Translations under genes and position numbers: made by a program
Shown: positions 40,258 to 50,161 of the stretch, one piece after another
Layout of the letters: each line of letters opens with the position of its first letter
How positions within the stretch are numbered: position 1 is the first letter of the stretch
Notes under the pieces: generated by a model
Seen by the model: only the letters and a program-made list of their open reading frames with translations
What the model was told of the DNA's origin: nothing
Database searches by the model: none
Assembly (NCBI RefSeq): GCF_015689195.1
Contig: NZ_CP065044.1
Coordinates: forward strand, 1,426,001-1,490,000
Origin: Pectobacterium aroidearum
Lineage (GTDB): Bacteria; Pseudomonadota; Gammaproteobacteria; Enterobacterales; Enterobacteriaceae
Length of the DNA: 64,000 nucleotides
Direction: 5' to 3'

Positions 40258-41052
40258 ATGGAGTTTTCGCCACGTAATAAACTGGAAGAAGTGTTGATTC
40301 TGGCCGCAACGGAACCCGCACATCGTCCTGAATTTTTCAGTGAACTGATGGAAGCCACGGTGTTTGTGCTGGGTACTACTGATGACGGAGATGAATCCGG
40401 CGAAGTAGTGTTGCATGCGGGCAGTAATGTGAACATCCAACACTGGGAAAAAGACGACGGCTCATCCGCGATTCCTTTCTTCTCTTCTCTGGAAGCATTA
40501 CAGAGCGTGATTACGGAAGAGGCCTCTTTTCTGGCACTGCCGACGCGTTCGCTGTTTGAAATGACACAGGGCGTCACGCTGTTCCTCAATCCTAAGCTGC
40601 CGTACGGCAAAGAGTTTTTGCCGCAGGAAATTGAACATATTCTGTCTGGCGAAGGTAGCGGTTTTGTTCAGCAGCGCGTTGTTGAAGAAGATATGCAGGT
40701 GATGCTGAGTCAGCCAGCCGAGATGCCAGCACAGATGATTGATTCCCTGACGCAGCTGTTTACCAAGCATCGTCATGTAAAACGGGCGTTTCTGGCGCAG
40801 ATTCAGGAACCGGGTGAAGAGCAGCCGCATCTGCTGATCGGCATTGATGCCGATCAGGATGAGGAAACCATCATTCGTGAAGCGGGCAGCGTCGCCAGTG
40901 ATACCTTACCGGACGAGCGCCCTGTCGATCTGTGTCTGGTGAAAGAGGGCGAACCGGGTATCAGCCACTACATGATTAAACACACTACGCCGTTCTACGA
41001 GCGCAAGTGGGGCAGTTTCCTGAGGGAGTTTAAGGCCACCGGCAACGCCTGA
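40258..41052 (+). CDS. sseB: Enhanced serine sensitivity protein SseB
   Basis: A 264-residue protein with an N-terminal SseB domain and a C-terminal SseB_C domain (ending YERKWGSFLREFKATG). The biochemical role is unknown; overproduction of the E. coli homologue changes serine sensitivity. Downstream of pepB as in E. coli. Confidence 0.95.
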   Translation: MEFSPRNKLEEVLILAATEPAHRPEFFSELMEATVFVLGTTDDGDESGEVVLHAGSNVNIQHWEKDDGSSAIPFFSSLEALQSVITEEASFLALPTRSLFEMTQGVTLFLNPKLPYGKEFLPQEIEHILSGEGSGFVQQRVVEEDMQVMLSQPAEMPAQMIDSLTQLFTKHRHVKRAFLAQIQEPGEEQPHLLIGIDADQDEETIIREAGSVASDTLPDERPVDLCLVKEGEPGISHYMIKHTTPFYERKWGSFLREFKATGNA

Positions 41053-41086
41053 TACCGGGTATAAGTTTGATACAGGCGACAGCGGA

Positions 41087-41875
41087 TTACGATTTTTCCG
41101 CTGTTGCCTGCAACAGTAGTAAATCGATCAACATCACCAGATTCGATTCAAATGAGCTAATCTCGCCGGCTTCCGCCGCATAGTGAACCGCATCATCGTA
41201 GAGCCGGAAGTGCAAATCGGCCAACTCGCCTAATGAATTCAATGACGCTCGGGTAAACGCGATCACCTTCATGCCAATGTTTTTGGCGATACGCGCCTTA
41301 TCCAACACCTGCTCGGTTTCCCCACTGCGGGAAATGGCGATAAACACCTGATATTTTGGCGCGTTATTAAGAAAAATGCCCCGGCTGTCTCCTAGCCCGG
41401 AAGAGAACGCATCTTTCCCCAGCACCTGTAGCTTCTTCGCCAAATATTCGGCAAACAGGTGAGAAAACCCCGCACCGTAGAGGAAAAAGTGGCTTTCCTG
41501 TCGCAGGATAGCGCTGAAAGTCGCTCTATCCTGATGGCTAATGTAGGCAAACGTGCGCTGGTAGTTGTCGACAAAATGCTGGAAAGCATCGGGAAGTGAA
41601 GCGTCATCGGGCGTGACGACGGGCGAGGGGGAAAGCCGCGAATTATCCGTGAGCAGCGTTTTACAGTGATAAATGAATTCACTGTAGCCGCTAAAGCCGA
41701 TTTTCTGGCACAGCCGCATGATGGTTGCGGTGGAAACATAGGTCTTCTGTGCCAGCTCACGCACCGTGATTTTGCCGATCAGCGACGAATGTTCGGCGAT
41801 AAAAGCCAGCACGCGGTATTCCGCGCGGGTCAGCACCTGACCGTGCTGCATTAAGGACGCCAGCCGATTATCCAC
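41087..41875 (-). CDS. RpiR-family transcriptional regulator
   Basis: A 262-residue regulator with an N-terminal HTH (TVRELAQKTYVSTATIMRLCQK) and a C-terminal SIS sugar-phosphate domain (FFLYGAGFSHLFAEYLAKKL, AISRSGETEQVL). It probably responds to a phosphosugar. It lies 40 bp downstream of sseA on the same strand as the phospho-alpha-glucosidase/PTS genes and is their likely regulator, though separated from them by sseA. Convergent with sseB. Confidence 0.88.
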   Translation of the reverse strand: MDNRLASLMQHGQVLTRAEYRVLAFIAEHSSLIGKITVRELAQKTYVSTATIMRLCQKIGFSGYSEFIYHCKTLLTDNSRLSPSPVVTPDDASLPDAFQHFVDNYQRTFAYISHQDRATFSAILRQESHFFLYGAGFSHLFAEYLAKKLQVLGKDAFSSGLGDSRGIFLNNAPKYQVFIAISRSGETEQVLDKARIAKNIGMKVIAFTRASLNSLGELADLHFRLYDDAVHYAAEAGEISSFESNLVMLIDLLLLQATAEKS

Positions 41876-41915
41876 CCACTACCCCTAATTGACGGCAATA
41901 AAATACCGAGCAGAG

Positions 41916-42785
41916 CTAATCACGCACAATCGGAACGTCATCGCGGCTACCCCAATCGCTCCATGAACCGTCGTACAGCGTCACATTCGGGACATTTAAC
42001 TGCGTCAGCGCCAGCACCACGACAGATGCTGTTACGCCGGAACCACAGCTGGCGACGATGGGACGAGTGAAATCCACGCCGTGCTTATGCAGAATGGTTG
42101 CCAGTTCAGCGTTGGATTTCAGCGCACCGTTATGCACTAAATCGGTCCACGGCACGTTCAGGCTACCGGGAATATGACCGCGATGCAGGCCGGGACGCGG
42201 TTCGTCCACTTGGGCATGAAAGCGCGGAGCGGGGCGGGCATCGACAATCTGTTCTGATTTATCCCGGCTGATGGAGAGCACGTCGTCGCGTGAGCGAATC
42301 GCGCTTTCATCCAGCGTGGCGTGGAACGCGGTTGGCTTTGGCGTCACATCGCCCTGTTCCAATGGTAGGTTCTGTGCTGTCCAGCCCGCCAGCCCACCGC
42401 TCAGAATGGAAACGGATGTCGCGCCGAAGGTTTGCAACATCCACCACGCGCGCGGTGCGGAGAAGAGATTGCCTTCATCATAAATCACCAGATGTTGCTG
42501 ATTATTGATCCCCAGTTCGCCCATCGCCCGCGCGAAGTCTTCGCGAGTTGGCATCATATGCGGCAGATCGGTGCTGTGATCGGATAAGGCTTCAATATCA
42601 AAAAAAACCGCGCCAGGCAGATGACCGGCACGGTATTCGGCATGAACATCACGGGTGGTGTTGCCCGGCGGCAGCATGCGGGCGTCAATGAGCGTGATAC
42701 TGCTGTCATTCAAGTGGCTGGCAAGCCAGTCTGCGGAAACAAACCGCTCATGAGAAACGGGCAAATCAGAAGACGATGCTGACAT
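41916..42785 (-). CDS. sseA: 3-mercaptopyruvate sulfurtransferase SseA
   Basis: A 289-residue two-domain rhodanese. The active-site loop CGSGVTAS in the C-terminal domain marks a mercaptopyruvate rather than thiosulfate sulfurtransferase. In E. coli sseA is next to sseB; here an RpiR gene has come between and the sugar genes lie upstream. Confidence 0.95.
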   Translation of the reverse strand: MSASSSDLPVSHERFVSADWLASHLNDSSITLIDARMLPPGNTTRDVHAEYRAGHLPGAVFFDIEALSDHSTDLPHMMPTREDFARAMGELGINNQQHLVIYDEGNLFSAPRAWWMLQTFGATSVSILSGGLAGWTAQNLPLEQGDVTPKPTAFHATLDESAIRSRDDVLSISRDKSEQIVDARPAPRFHAQVDEPRPGLHRGHIPGSLNVPWTDLVHNGALKSNAELATILHKHGVDFTRPIVASCGSGVTASVVVLALTQLNVPNVTLYDGSWSDWGSRDDVPIVRD

Positions 42786-42888
42786 AGATCCTCCACGTTG
42801 GGGCCGACGAATTCGACCCCGAATCTACCATTGATGTGCAATGATAGATGCATTGTCAGCGATTTTCCTCCATCCGACAAGTCGCAGA

Positions 42889-44250
42889 TTATTGGGCGAT
42901 ACCGTCTCTATATGCTTGTTTTAATTGCGGCCAGTAATCCTGATTGGCCTCAATCATCTCATCCAGAATGGCTTTGGCATGCTGCATTGTCGGCACGGTA
43001 CGGTTCAGGGTAAATGCCTGCAAGGCCTTCTCGTAACTGCCTTCCAGCGTCGCTTCCACAAGCAACTGCTCGGATGCCAACTGCTGTTCCAGCAAGGCAC
43101 GATGGAACTGCGGGACATTCCCCATCCGCACCGGCTCCGGCCCTTGTGCGGTGATATAAGCAGGCACCTCTACCATCGCGTCATACGGCAGATTGGCGAT
43201 GGCACCTTTATTCTCGACAATCACCAGATGACGCTGACGCAGGTCGAACGCCAGCGAACAGGCGACATCAACAATAAACGCCCCGTGCACGCCAACGTGG
43301 AACGCATCGGGCAGAATACCGGTTTCCTTATAGCTGGCGGCCGCCGCAAACAGCTTCTTCTCACGCCCGTCCATCACTTCATTGGCGCGCGTGTAGTCAG
43401 GATCCTGATGCTCCACGATCTGATTCGGCATCAGGTAGTACTGCAAATACGGATTCGGCACGAACTCCGGGAAATGATCCATGACCGGTTTGATGTTGCG
43501 CCAGGTTTTCACCCACGATGGATCGGCGTGCTGCGGATCCGTATCAGCGGCATCGGCGGTCAACAGGCCGTAGCGGGCGATGTGCTCGCGCAGTTCCGGC
43601 ATACGATCGACGCCATCGACCAGCACGCGGGTAAACCAGCCGAAGTGGTTCAGCCCGAAATAGTCCACCGTGATGTCGTGACGATCGACCCCCAGCACGG
43701 CCGCAATGTTACGCATCGCGGCAACTGGCATGTCGCAGATATTCAGCACGCGGGCGTTAGGACGCAGGCGGCGCACGCCTTCAGCAACAATGGCGGCGGG
43801 GTTGGAGTAATTGACGATCCACGCCTCTTTATGCGCATAGCGTTCAACCAGATCGATCAGCTCAGCCATCGGCAGAATGGTGCGCAGGCCGTAGGCCAGC
43901 CCGCCGGGGCCGCAGGTTTCCTGCCCGACGACGCCATGACGTAGCGGGATTTTCTCGTCCTGCTCGCGCATTTTGTACTGCCCGACGCGCATCTGGGCAA
44001 AGACAAAATGTGCACCGTTAAATGCCGTTTCTGCGTCGGTTGTGACGGTAAATATGATGCTGTCACTGTGGTCGCGAATCACTTTTTCCACCACTGGCGC
44101 GATGATGTCCTGCCGCTGGCCGTCGATGTCATACAAACGAATCTCTGCCAGCGGGAAATCCGCGAGACGTACCATCAGACTCTTTACGATGCCTGGGGTA
44201 TAGGTGCTGCCGCCACCGGCAATTGTCAGAATGAATGGGGGTTTCGTCAT
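42889..44250 (-). CDS. glvA: 6-phospho-alpha-glucosidase (GH4)
   Basis: A 453-residue GH4 enzyme needing NAD and Mn, hydrolysing maltose-6-phosphate and similar. The N-terminal nucleotide fold has IAGGGSTYTPG; Mn ligands are Cys172 in NICDMP and His202 in LNHFGWF. The CDMP tetrapeptide marks alpha-type rather than beta-type GH4 enzymes. ATG 44250 has CAGGAGA upstream; the open frame extends further but into glvC. Follows the PTS gene by 13 bp. Confidence 0.93.
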   Translation of the reverse strand: MTKPPFILTIAGGGSTYTPGIVKSLMVRLADFPLAEIRLYDIDGQRQDIIAPVVEKVIRDHSDSIIFTVTTDAETAFNGAHFVFAQMRVGQYKMREQDEKIPLRHGVVGQETCGPGGLAYGLRTILPMAELIDLVERYAHKEAWIVNYSNPAAIVAEGVRRLRPNARVLNICDMPVAAMRNIAAVLGVDRHDITVDYFGLNHFGWFTRVLVDGVDRMPELREHIARYGLLTADAADTDPQHADPSWVKTWRNIKPVMDHFPEFVPNPYLQYYLMPNQIVEHQDPDYTRANEVMDGREKKLFAAAASYKETGILPDAFHVGVHGAFIVDVACSLAFDLRQRHLVIVENKGAIANLPYDAMVEVPAYITAQGPEPVRMGNVPQFHRALLEQQLASEQLLVEATLEGSYEKALQAFTLNRTVPTMQHAKAILDEMIEANQDYWPQLKQAYRDGIAQ

Positions 44251-44263
44251 GATCAGTCTCCTG

Positions 44264-45844
44264 TTAAAGCGCGTTTTCAACTGCTTCGCGTATCGTTTTG
44301 ACGTGAAGTCCGTAAACCACCTGTACGTTGTTACCCTGCCGGATAACGGCTTTCGCACCGGTGCTCTTAAGCTGTTGTTCATCGACCAGATTCGGGTCGA
44401 TCAGCGTGACCCGCAGGCGGGTGTAGCAGTTATCCACCACCTCGATATTCGGTTTACCGCCCAGCCCGGCGATGATGGTGGCACCGACAGGTGGAGCATC
44501 ACCTTTCACCGCGTCCGGTGTTTTTACCTGACCTTCGGTTTTGGCCTGATATTCGGTTCTAGAATAAAGCCGTGTTTCTTCTTCGTCGGTTTCACGCCCC
44601 GGTGTTGGCATGTCGAAATACAGAATCAGGAAGCGGAAGACGAAGAAGTAAATCACCGACATCGTCAGTCCGACCGCGATGTACATTGGCCAGTTGGATT
44701 TTTCAATGCCCAGCGGAAGGTTATAAAGCAGAAAGTCGATGACGCCGTTGGCGCCAATCGCATGCACGCCCATGATGGAGAACAGCATCATGCCTATGCC
44801 GGTCAGTACGGCGTGGACGGCAAATAGCATGGGCGCGACGAACAGGAAGGAGAACTCTAGCGGCTCGGTGACGCCCAGTAAGAAAGAGGTAAAAGCGGCC
44901 GGAATCAGGATGGCTTTGGCAGCCAGACGTTTCTCTGGCTTAGCCGTGACATACATCGCCAGCGCCGCGGCAGTCAGACCAAACATTTTACTGATACCGC
45001 GCGCATCCCAGACCACGGTTGAACTCAACTGCTTGACGTCCTGACAGGCCATTTCAGCAAAATAGATGTTGCGTGCGCCTTGGTACAGTTTGCCGCATAC
45101 CTCTGCGGTTCCGCCCAGTTCGGTGTATAGGAACGGGGTATAGACCAGATGATGCAGCCCGGTGGGGATCAGCACGCGTTCCAGAAAACCATAAATGGCG
45201 ATGCCAACAGGGCCTGCCCCCTTAATCGCGAAGGCCAGCCAGGTAATGCCGTGCTGAGCAAACGGCCACAGCGCGCTCATCGCAAAGCCCAGCGCAATCG
45301 CCAGCGGAATAACCAGGATGGCGACGAAGCAGTGGCCGGAATAGATCGCCATGACGCCGTTAAACTGTTTACTGGAATAGCGGTTATACAGGTAGCCTGC
45401 GAATCCGCCGATCAGAATGCCGGCGAAAACGCCCATTTCCAGCACCTGAACGCCCAGCACCATACCTTGTCCGGCGGCGCGCATCTCTGCGGCTGGTACG
45501 AGCTTGCCCTGTAATTGCAGCGTGATATTCATGGCGTTAATGAAGATGATGAACATCACCAGACCGATCAGCGCGGCGTAGCCCTTATCGCGTTTCGCCA
45601 GTCCGATCGGGATCCCAACGGCGAACACCAGCGCCAAATTGGCCAGAATCGCCACGGCAGATTTGGACACCAGTTGACCAAAATCCTGAATCAAAGGGTG
45701 ATTAAGCAAAGGGACATAGCCCGCTAAATTGCCGTTACCAAATACGTTCCCAAATGCGATGAATAGCCCGACAATCGGGAGGATCAGCACCGGCCCATAC
45801 AGGGACTTGCCGAAATTTTGCAATGCATTGACCGCTCTTTTCAT
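44264..45844 (-). CDS. glvC: Alpha-glucoside PTS transporter, EIICB
   Basis: A 526-residue PTS permease with an N-terminal EIIC domain (about ten membrane segments; GVTEPLEFSFLF and ERVLIPTGLHH are family blocks) and a C-terminal EIIB domain with phospho-Cys in DNCYTRLRV. EIIA must come from elsewhere, as for GlvC and MalX. It imports and phosphorylates an alpha-glucoside for the enzyme encoded next. Confidence 0.92.
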   Translation of the reverse strand: MKRAVNALQNFGKSLYGPVLILPIVGLFIAFGNVFGNGNLAGYVPLLNHPLIQDFGQLVSKSAVAILANLALVFAVGIPIGLAKRDKGYAALIGLVMFIIFINAMNITLQLQGKLVPAAEMRAAGQGMVLGVQVLEMGVFAGILIGGFAGYLYNRYSSKQFNGVMAIYSGHCFVAILVIPLAIALGFAMSALWPFAQHGITWLAFAIKGAGPVGIAIYGFLERVLIPTGLHHLVYTPFLYTELGGTAEVCGKLYQGARNIYFAEMACQDVKQLSSTVVWDARGISKMFGLTAAALAMYVTAKPEKRLAAKAILIPAAFTSFLLGVTEPLEFSFLFVAPMLFAVHAVLTGIGMMLFSIMGVHAIGANGVIDFLLYNLPLGIEKSNWPMYIAVGLTMSVIYFFVFRFLILYFDMPTPGRETDEEETRLYSRTEYQAKTEGQVKTPDAVKGDAPPVGATIIAGLGGKPNIEVVDNCYTRLRVTLIDPNLVDEQQLKSTGAKAVIRQGNNVQVVYGLHVKTIREAVENAL

Positions 45845-45924
45845 TATCAGCCCTCTTACTGGCCATTATGGTGGGTACAGCAGCAAGGCTAGCAGCGAAT
45901 GATAAAGAGATTCCAGTTATCTTG

Positions 45925-45939
45925 TTGTTTTAAAAACAA
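45925..45939 (-). promoter_or_regulatory. Perfect palindrome upstream of the glv operon
   Basis: TTGTTTTAAAAACAA is a perfect 7-1-7 palindrome about 80 bp upstream of glvC; it is the best operator candidate for the RpiR regulator. Apart from this and AT-rich promoter-like sequence for ndk (TATAAT 46161-46166), I see nothing in the 359-bp gap 45845-46203. Confidence 0.45.
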
Positions 45940-46203
45940 ATAACCTATAACGTTACAAGTAACCTTCAGAACTGTGATCGCCGATGATTTGTTACATTCA
46001 GCGCAGTGGCCGTGGGGGACGAAAACGTGCGATGCCTGAACGTTAATGAAGGGAAAATGAGAGGTAATATTTTTTTAATAAAATGTTATTTCCTTGGTAG
46101 GCAACAAAGGTCTCTGCACCTATAATTTGCGCCACTTTCACTGGCCGGGTATACAATTCTTATAATCCGGCTGCAATCTGACAGTTTAGTTAATGAGGTC
46201 AAT

Positions 46204-46632
46204 ATGACGATAGAACGTACCTTCTCCATCGTAAAACCTAATGCGGTTGCCAAGAATGCGATTGGTTCAATTTACGCACGCTTTGAAAGCGCGGGTTTTA
46301 CCCTTGTTGCGGCTAAAATGCTGCGTCTGAGCCGTGAGCAGGCGGAAGGTTTCTACGCTGAACATAAAGGCAAGCCGTTCTTTGATGGTCTGGTCGAATT
46401 CATGATGTCTGGCCCAATCATGGTGCAGGTGCTGGAAGGTGAAAACGCGGTTCAACGTAACCGTGACATTATGGGTGCCACAAACCCGGCAAATGCACTG
46501 GCGGGAACGCTGCGTGCTGATTACGCGGATAGCTTCACCGCGAACGCGGTACACGGTTCTGATTCCATTGAATCCGCTCAGCGTGAAATTGCTTATTTCT
46601 TCAGCGACGACGAAATCTGCCCACGCGCCTAA
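46204..46632 (+). CDS. ndk: Nucleoside diphosphate kinase
   Basis: A 142-residue kinase; phospho-His is in NAVHGSDS (about 117) and the N-terminus is [12 protein letters not shown]. It balances NTP and dNTP pools. Divergent from the glv operon; next to rlmN as in part of the enteric lineage. Confidence 0.98.
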   Translation: MTIERTFSIVKPNAVAKNAIGSIYARFESAGFTLVAAKMLRLSREQAEGFYAEHKGKPFFDGLVEFMMSGPIMVQVLEGENAVQRNRDIMGATNPANALAGTLRADYADSFTANAVHGSDSIESAQREIAYFFSDDEICPRA

Positions 46633-46907
46633 TTCCGCCTACCCGGTAATAGCACGCACGATGCGTTTTTGTGCGTGCTAACAGGTGAGCGCCTGTGATG
46701 TTGCTTTGTTTCGTCGCGTGAGTGTGCGATGCCAACACAATGACACAGAAAAAAAGCGGTGATGGTAGCTTACCTGTTTTAAACTTTGTACAATGCTGCG
46801 CCCTGGATGAGCCTATACTTGTCTGGGGCGTTTCTTTGGTCATGACCATTGAACTCAACCCTCTTTTTTAGCGCCATAACGTGTAACAACGAGGCCAGGA
46901 TCTACCA

Positions 46908-48167
46908 ATGTCTAAGCAAATCGTGTCTGAAATCATCGTGCCTGAAACAGCCGCATCTACAACTATCGCGTCTACAACTACTACCGTATCCGAGCAAACC
47001 GTGTCCGAATTCTCTCCGGCGTCCGCTGATGCCTCCCAATCCGTTAAAACCAGTGCGGAAAAAATTAACCTGCTGGATCTTAACCGTCAGCAAATGCGTG
47101 ACCTCTTCATATCGATGGGAGAGAAACCGTTCCGCGCCGATCAGGTCATGAAGTGGATTTATCACTACTGCTGTGATGACTTCAATCAGATGACGGATAT
47201 CAACAAAGTCTTCCGTTCCAAATTGCAGGAAATCGCTGAAATTCGCGCACCCGAAGTGGTGGATGAACAGCGTTCTTCCGACGGCACGATTAAGTGGGCG
47301 ATTCTGGTGGGCGGCCAGCGGGTCGAAACCGTTTATATTCCAGAAGAAGATCGCGCCACGCTGTGCGTATCGTCTCAGGTCGGTTGCGCGCTGGAGTGCA
47401 AATTCTGTTCAACGGCGCAGCAGGGCTTTAACCGTAACCTGCGCGTATCGGAAATTATCGGCCAGGTGTGGCGTGCGGCGAAAATCATCGGCGCTTTTAA
47501 AGTCACCGGTCAGCGCCCCATCACCAACGTGGTGATGATGGGTATGGGCGAACCGCTGTTGAACCTGACTAACGTGGTGCCAGCGATGGAAATCATGCTG
47601 GATGATTTCGGTTTCGGTCTGTCCAAACGTCGTGTGACGCTGTCCACGTCTGGCGTCGTGCCTGCGTTGGATAAACTGGGCGATATGATTGATGTCGCGC
47701 TGGCGATTTCCCTGCATGCGCCGACCGACGACATCCGCAATGAAATCATGCCGATCAACAAAAAGTACAATATCGAGATGTTCCTGAGTGCAGTACGTCG
47801 CTATCTGGAAAAATCCAATGCGAATCAGGGACGTGTTACCGTTGAGTATGTGATGTTGGATCATATCAATGATGGTACTGAGCATGCGCATCAACTGGCT
47901 GAATGCCTGAAAGATACGCCGTGCAAGATTAACCTGATTCCATGGAACCCGTTCCCGGGCGCGCCGTATGGCCGTAGCTCAAACAGCCGCGTTGACCGTT
48001 TCTCCAAGGTACTGATGGAGTATGGTTTCACGACGATCGTACGTAAAACCCGTGGGGATGACATTGATGCTGCCTGTGGCCAGCTGGCTGGTGAAGTCGT
48101 GGACAGAACCAAACGCACGCTGAAGAAGAAAATGGCGGGTGAACCTATCGCGGTGAAAGCGGTCTAA
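46908..48167 (+). CDS. rlmN: Dual-specificity 23S rRNA/tRNA adenine-C2 methyltransferase RlmN
   Basis: A 419-residue radical-SAM enzyme methylating A2503 of 23S rRNA and A37 of some tRNAs. Cluster ligands are Cys160, 164 and 167 in GCALECKFC; the second methyl-carrier Cys is near the C-terminus ([11 protein letters not shown]). Compared with E. coli RlmN it has about 35 extra residues at the N-terminus, a low-complexity Thr/Ser/Val-rich tract encoded partly by a tandem repeat (GCATCTACAACTATC then GCGTCTACAACTACT, 46951-46980). Confidence 0.96.
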   Translation: MSKQIVSEIIVPETAASTTIASTTTTVSEQTVSEFSPASADASQSVKTSAEKINLLDLNRQQMRDLFISMGEKPFRADQVMKWIYHYCCDDFNQMTDINKVFRSKLQEIAEIRAPEVVDEQRSSDGTIKWAILVGGQRVETVYIPEEDRATLCVSSQVGCALECKFCSTAQQGFNRNLRVSEIIGQVWRAAKIIGAFKVTGQRPITNVVMMGMGEPLLNLTNVVPAMEIMLDDFGFGLSKRRVTLSTSGVVPALDKLGDMIDVALAISLHAPTDDIRNEIMPINKKYNIEMFLSAVRRYLEKSNANQGRVTVEYVMLDHINDGTEHAHQLAECLKDTPCKINLIPWNPFPGAPYGRSSNSRVDRFSKVLMEYGFTTIVRKTRGDDIDAACGQLAGEVVDRTKRTLKKKMAGEPIAVKAV

Positions 48168-48347
48168 GATCGAATGGCGTGGGTTAACGTGGAAGCGTTA
48201 ACCTAACGTCTGCCGCTGAGATGCTTTGCAGGGCTAACGTGAGCAAATTGCGAAGCGCGCCGCGTTGTTGTCAGGTCTGACTGCCGCTCTGTTCATATTC
48301 AGGTAACCTCTCTGGTCTGGCAAGGATGACAAGGTGAGGAAACAGGG

Positions 48348-49127
48348 ATGGTGGCGTCTCTATCACGGAGAATAGTGGTATTACGGGGAGTGTACTGGCT
48401 GAGTGGTCTGCTCGCGGTGCTGTTGCTGACGGGGTGTGTATATTCGCCTCAGGGTGCGACAAATCCAGCGATCGCTCAAACCCGTTTGCAGTTGGGGCTG
48501 GCGTATCTGGCGCATAATAATCTGGATTCAGCTCGGCAGAATCTTGAAAAGGCGGTGGCGATTGCTCCGCTGGATTATCGAACACAATTGGGGATGGCGC
48601 TCTACGAGCAGCGGATAGGTGAAAACCGTCTTGCCGAACAGCGCTATCAGCATGTGTTGAACATGGCGCCGGAAAATGGCAGCGTCATGAATAATTACGG
48701 TGCGTTTCTGTGTAGTTTAGGGCAGTATGTAGCGGCGCAGCGACAGTTTAGTGCGGCTGCACAACTTCCTGATTACAGTCAGGTTGCTGATGCGTTGGAA
48801 AATGCGGGATACTGCTTTTTCAATGCCGGGCAGAGTGAAAATGCGCGCAATTTATTAAGCCGGGCGCTGAGATATGACCCGACGAAAGGCAGTGCCTTGC
48901 TGGCGGAAGCAAACAAACAGTTTGATGCCGGGAAAAATGAGCAAGCGCGGCTGCTGCTTGATGTTTATCAGCATAGTCTTCCGGCCAGTGCCGAAAGCTT
49001 ATGGTTACAGATTCGTTTCGCCGCGTTGGCGGGCCATGATGGCGATAAAGAACGTTATGGCAACGTGCTGGCGCGAAGTTTTCCACAATCTAAACAGTAC
49101 CAGCATTTCTTAGCTAATGAATACTGA
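48348..49127 (+). CDS. pilW: PilW/PilF-type TPR lipoprotein
   Basis: A 259-residue lipoprotein (lipobox LLTGC, about 26-30) with at least four TPR units (for example [21 protein letters not shown]; split as [12 protein letters not shown] and [14 protein letters not shown]). It is the outer-membrane pilotin of type IV pilus secretins. It overlaps rodZ by 11 bp. The upstream gap contains a GGTTAACG / CGTTAACC palindrome (48182-48203) of unknown role. Confidence 0.9.
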   Translation: MVASLSRRIVVLRGVYWLSGLLAVLLLTGCVYSPQGATNPAIAQTRLQLGLAYLAHNNLDSARQNLEKAVAIAPLDYRTQLGMALYEQRIGENRLAEQRYQHVLNMAPENGSVMNNYGAFLCSLGQYVAAQRQFSAAAQLPDYSQVADALENAGYCFFNAGQSENARNLLSRALRYDPTKGSALLAEANKQFDAGKNEQARLLLDVYQHSLPASAESLWLQIRFAALAGHDGDKERYGNVLARSFPQSKQYQHFLANEY

Positions 49128-50121
49128 AGCCACCCAAGATACAACAGAAGCAAAACTACCCGGTGAACGTCTGCGTGAGGCGCGTGAACGCCTTGGATTT
49201 ACCCAGCAAACTATTGCCGAGCGTTTGTGCCTTAAAATCTCCACCGTTCGTGATATTGAAGACGGTACAACGCCTGCCGATTTAGCGCCGACCTTTTTGC
49301 GCGGCTATGTCCGTTCTTATGCCAAGCTGGTTCATTTACCCGAAGATGAGCTGCTTCCCGCTGTGGATAAACAGGCGATACCTAAAACGATCTCTGTCTC
49401 GCCAATGCAGAGTTTTTCGCTGAAAAAAAGCCGCAAAAAGCGTGATGGCTGGTTGATGACAATCACCTGGCTGGTCGTGCTGGTTGTTCTGGGGCTGACG
49501 GGCGCATGGTGGTGGCAAAACCATCAGGCTCAGCAGGCGGAAATCAACAGCATGGTCGATCACGCCAGTTCGATGCAGGCACAAACGGAAGGGCAGCCCG
49601 TTCCGCTGATCGACAACAGCGCACCGCAGGAAACGGTGACACCGAATTCTGCTGCGGCACCAGCTTCTACGCCAGTCGACCTGTCTGCGACTGTCACGGC
49701 GACACCTTCAACGCCTTCTTCTGCTTCCTCAACGACGCCGTCAACGGCACCTTCCAGCCAATCGCCTTCACAGGCAAATACTGCACAGCATCAGGCTGCG
49801 GGTAATGGGCTGTTAGGCGCTGGGGCAGTCGCCCCCGCTGCGGGTACGGTAGCGGAGAGCAATCCGGTCCCTGCAGCCCATGCATTGGTTATGACTTTCA
49901 CGGCCGATTGCTGGCTGGAAGTGACGGATGCCAGTGGCAAGAAACTGTTCAGCGGCATGCAACGTAACGGCGGCACGCTGAATCTGGATGGTCAGTCGCC
50001 CTATAAACTTAAAATTGGCGCACCTGCTGCGGTACAGATTCAATTTCAAGGCAAGCCGGTTGATTTAAGCCGCTTTGTGCGCAGTAATCAGGTTGCACGC
50101 CTGACGCTGACCGCAGAATAA
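49117..50121 (+). CDS. rodZ: Cytoskeleton protein RodZ
   Basis: A 334-residue bitopic membrane protein linking MreB to the elongation machinery. Cytoplasmic HTH (about 15-85, [20 protein letters not shown]), a basic juxtamembrane stretch ([10 protein letters not shown]), TM at about 112-132, a Pro/Ser/Thr-rich periplasmic linker and a C-terminal beta domain ([17 protein letters not shown]). Upstream of ispG as in E. coli. Confidence 0.96.
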   Translation: MNTEATQDTTEAKLPGERLREARERLGFTQQTIAERLCLKISTVRDIEDGTTPADLAPTFLRGYVRSYAKLVHLPEDELLPAVDKQAIPKTISVSPMQSFSLKKSRKKRDGWLMTITWLVVLVVLGLTGAWWWQNHQAQQAEINSMVDHASSMQAQTEGQPVPLIDNSAPQETVTPNSAAAPASTPVDLSATVTATPSTPSSASSTTPSTAPSSQSPSQANTAQHQAAGNGLLGAGAVAPAAGTVAESNPVPAAHALVMTFTADCWLEVTDASGKKLFSGMQRNGGTLNLDGQSPYKLKIGAPAAVQIQFQGKPVDLSRFVRSNQVARLTLTAE

Positions 50122-50161
50122 CGTGTTGTTCAGGTAAGACTGCAATGTTGGAGATGAAGTA

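Noticed and set aside
45970-45991. Possible CRP site upstream of the glv operon
   Set aside because: Only one half (GATCACA on the minus strand) fits; the other half does not match the consensus.
46650-46680. Terminator after ndk
   Set aside because: TAGCACGCAC / GTGCGTGCTA is a good stem, but no T-run follows it; the only T-run is in the loop. It may be a plain palindrome.
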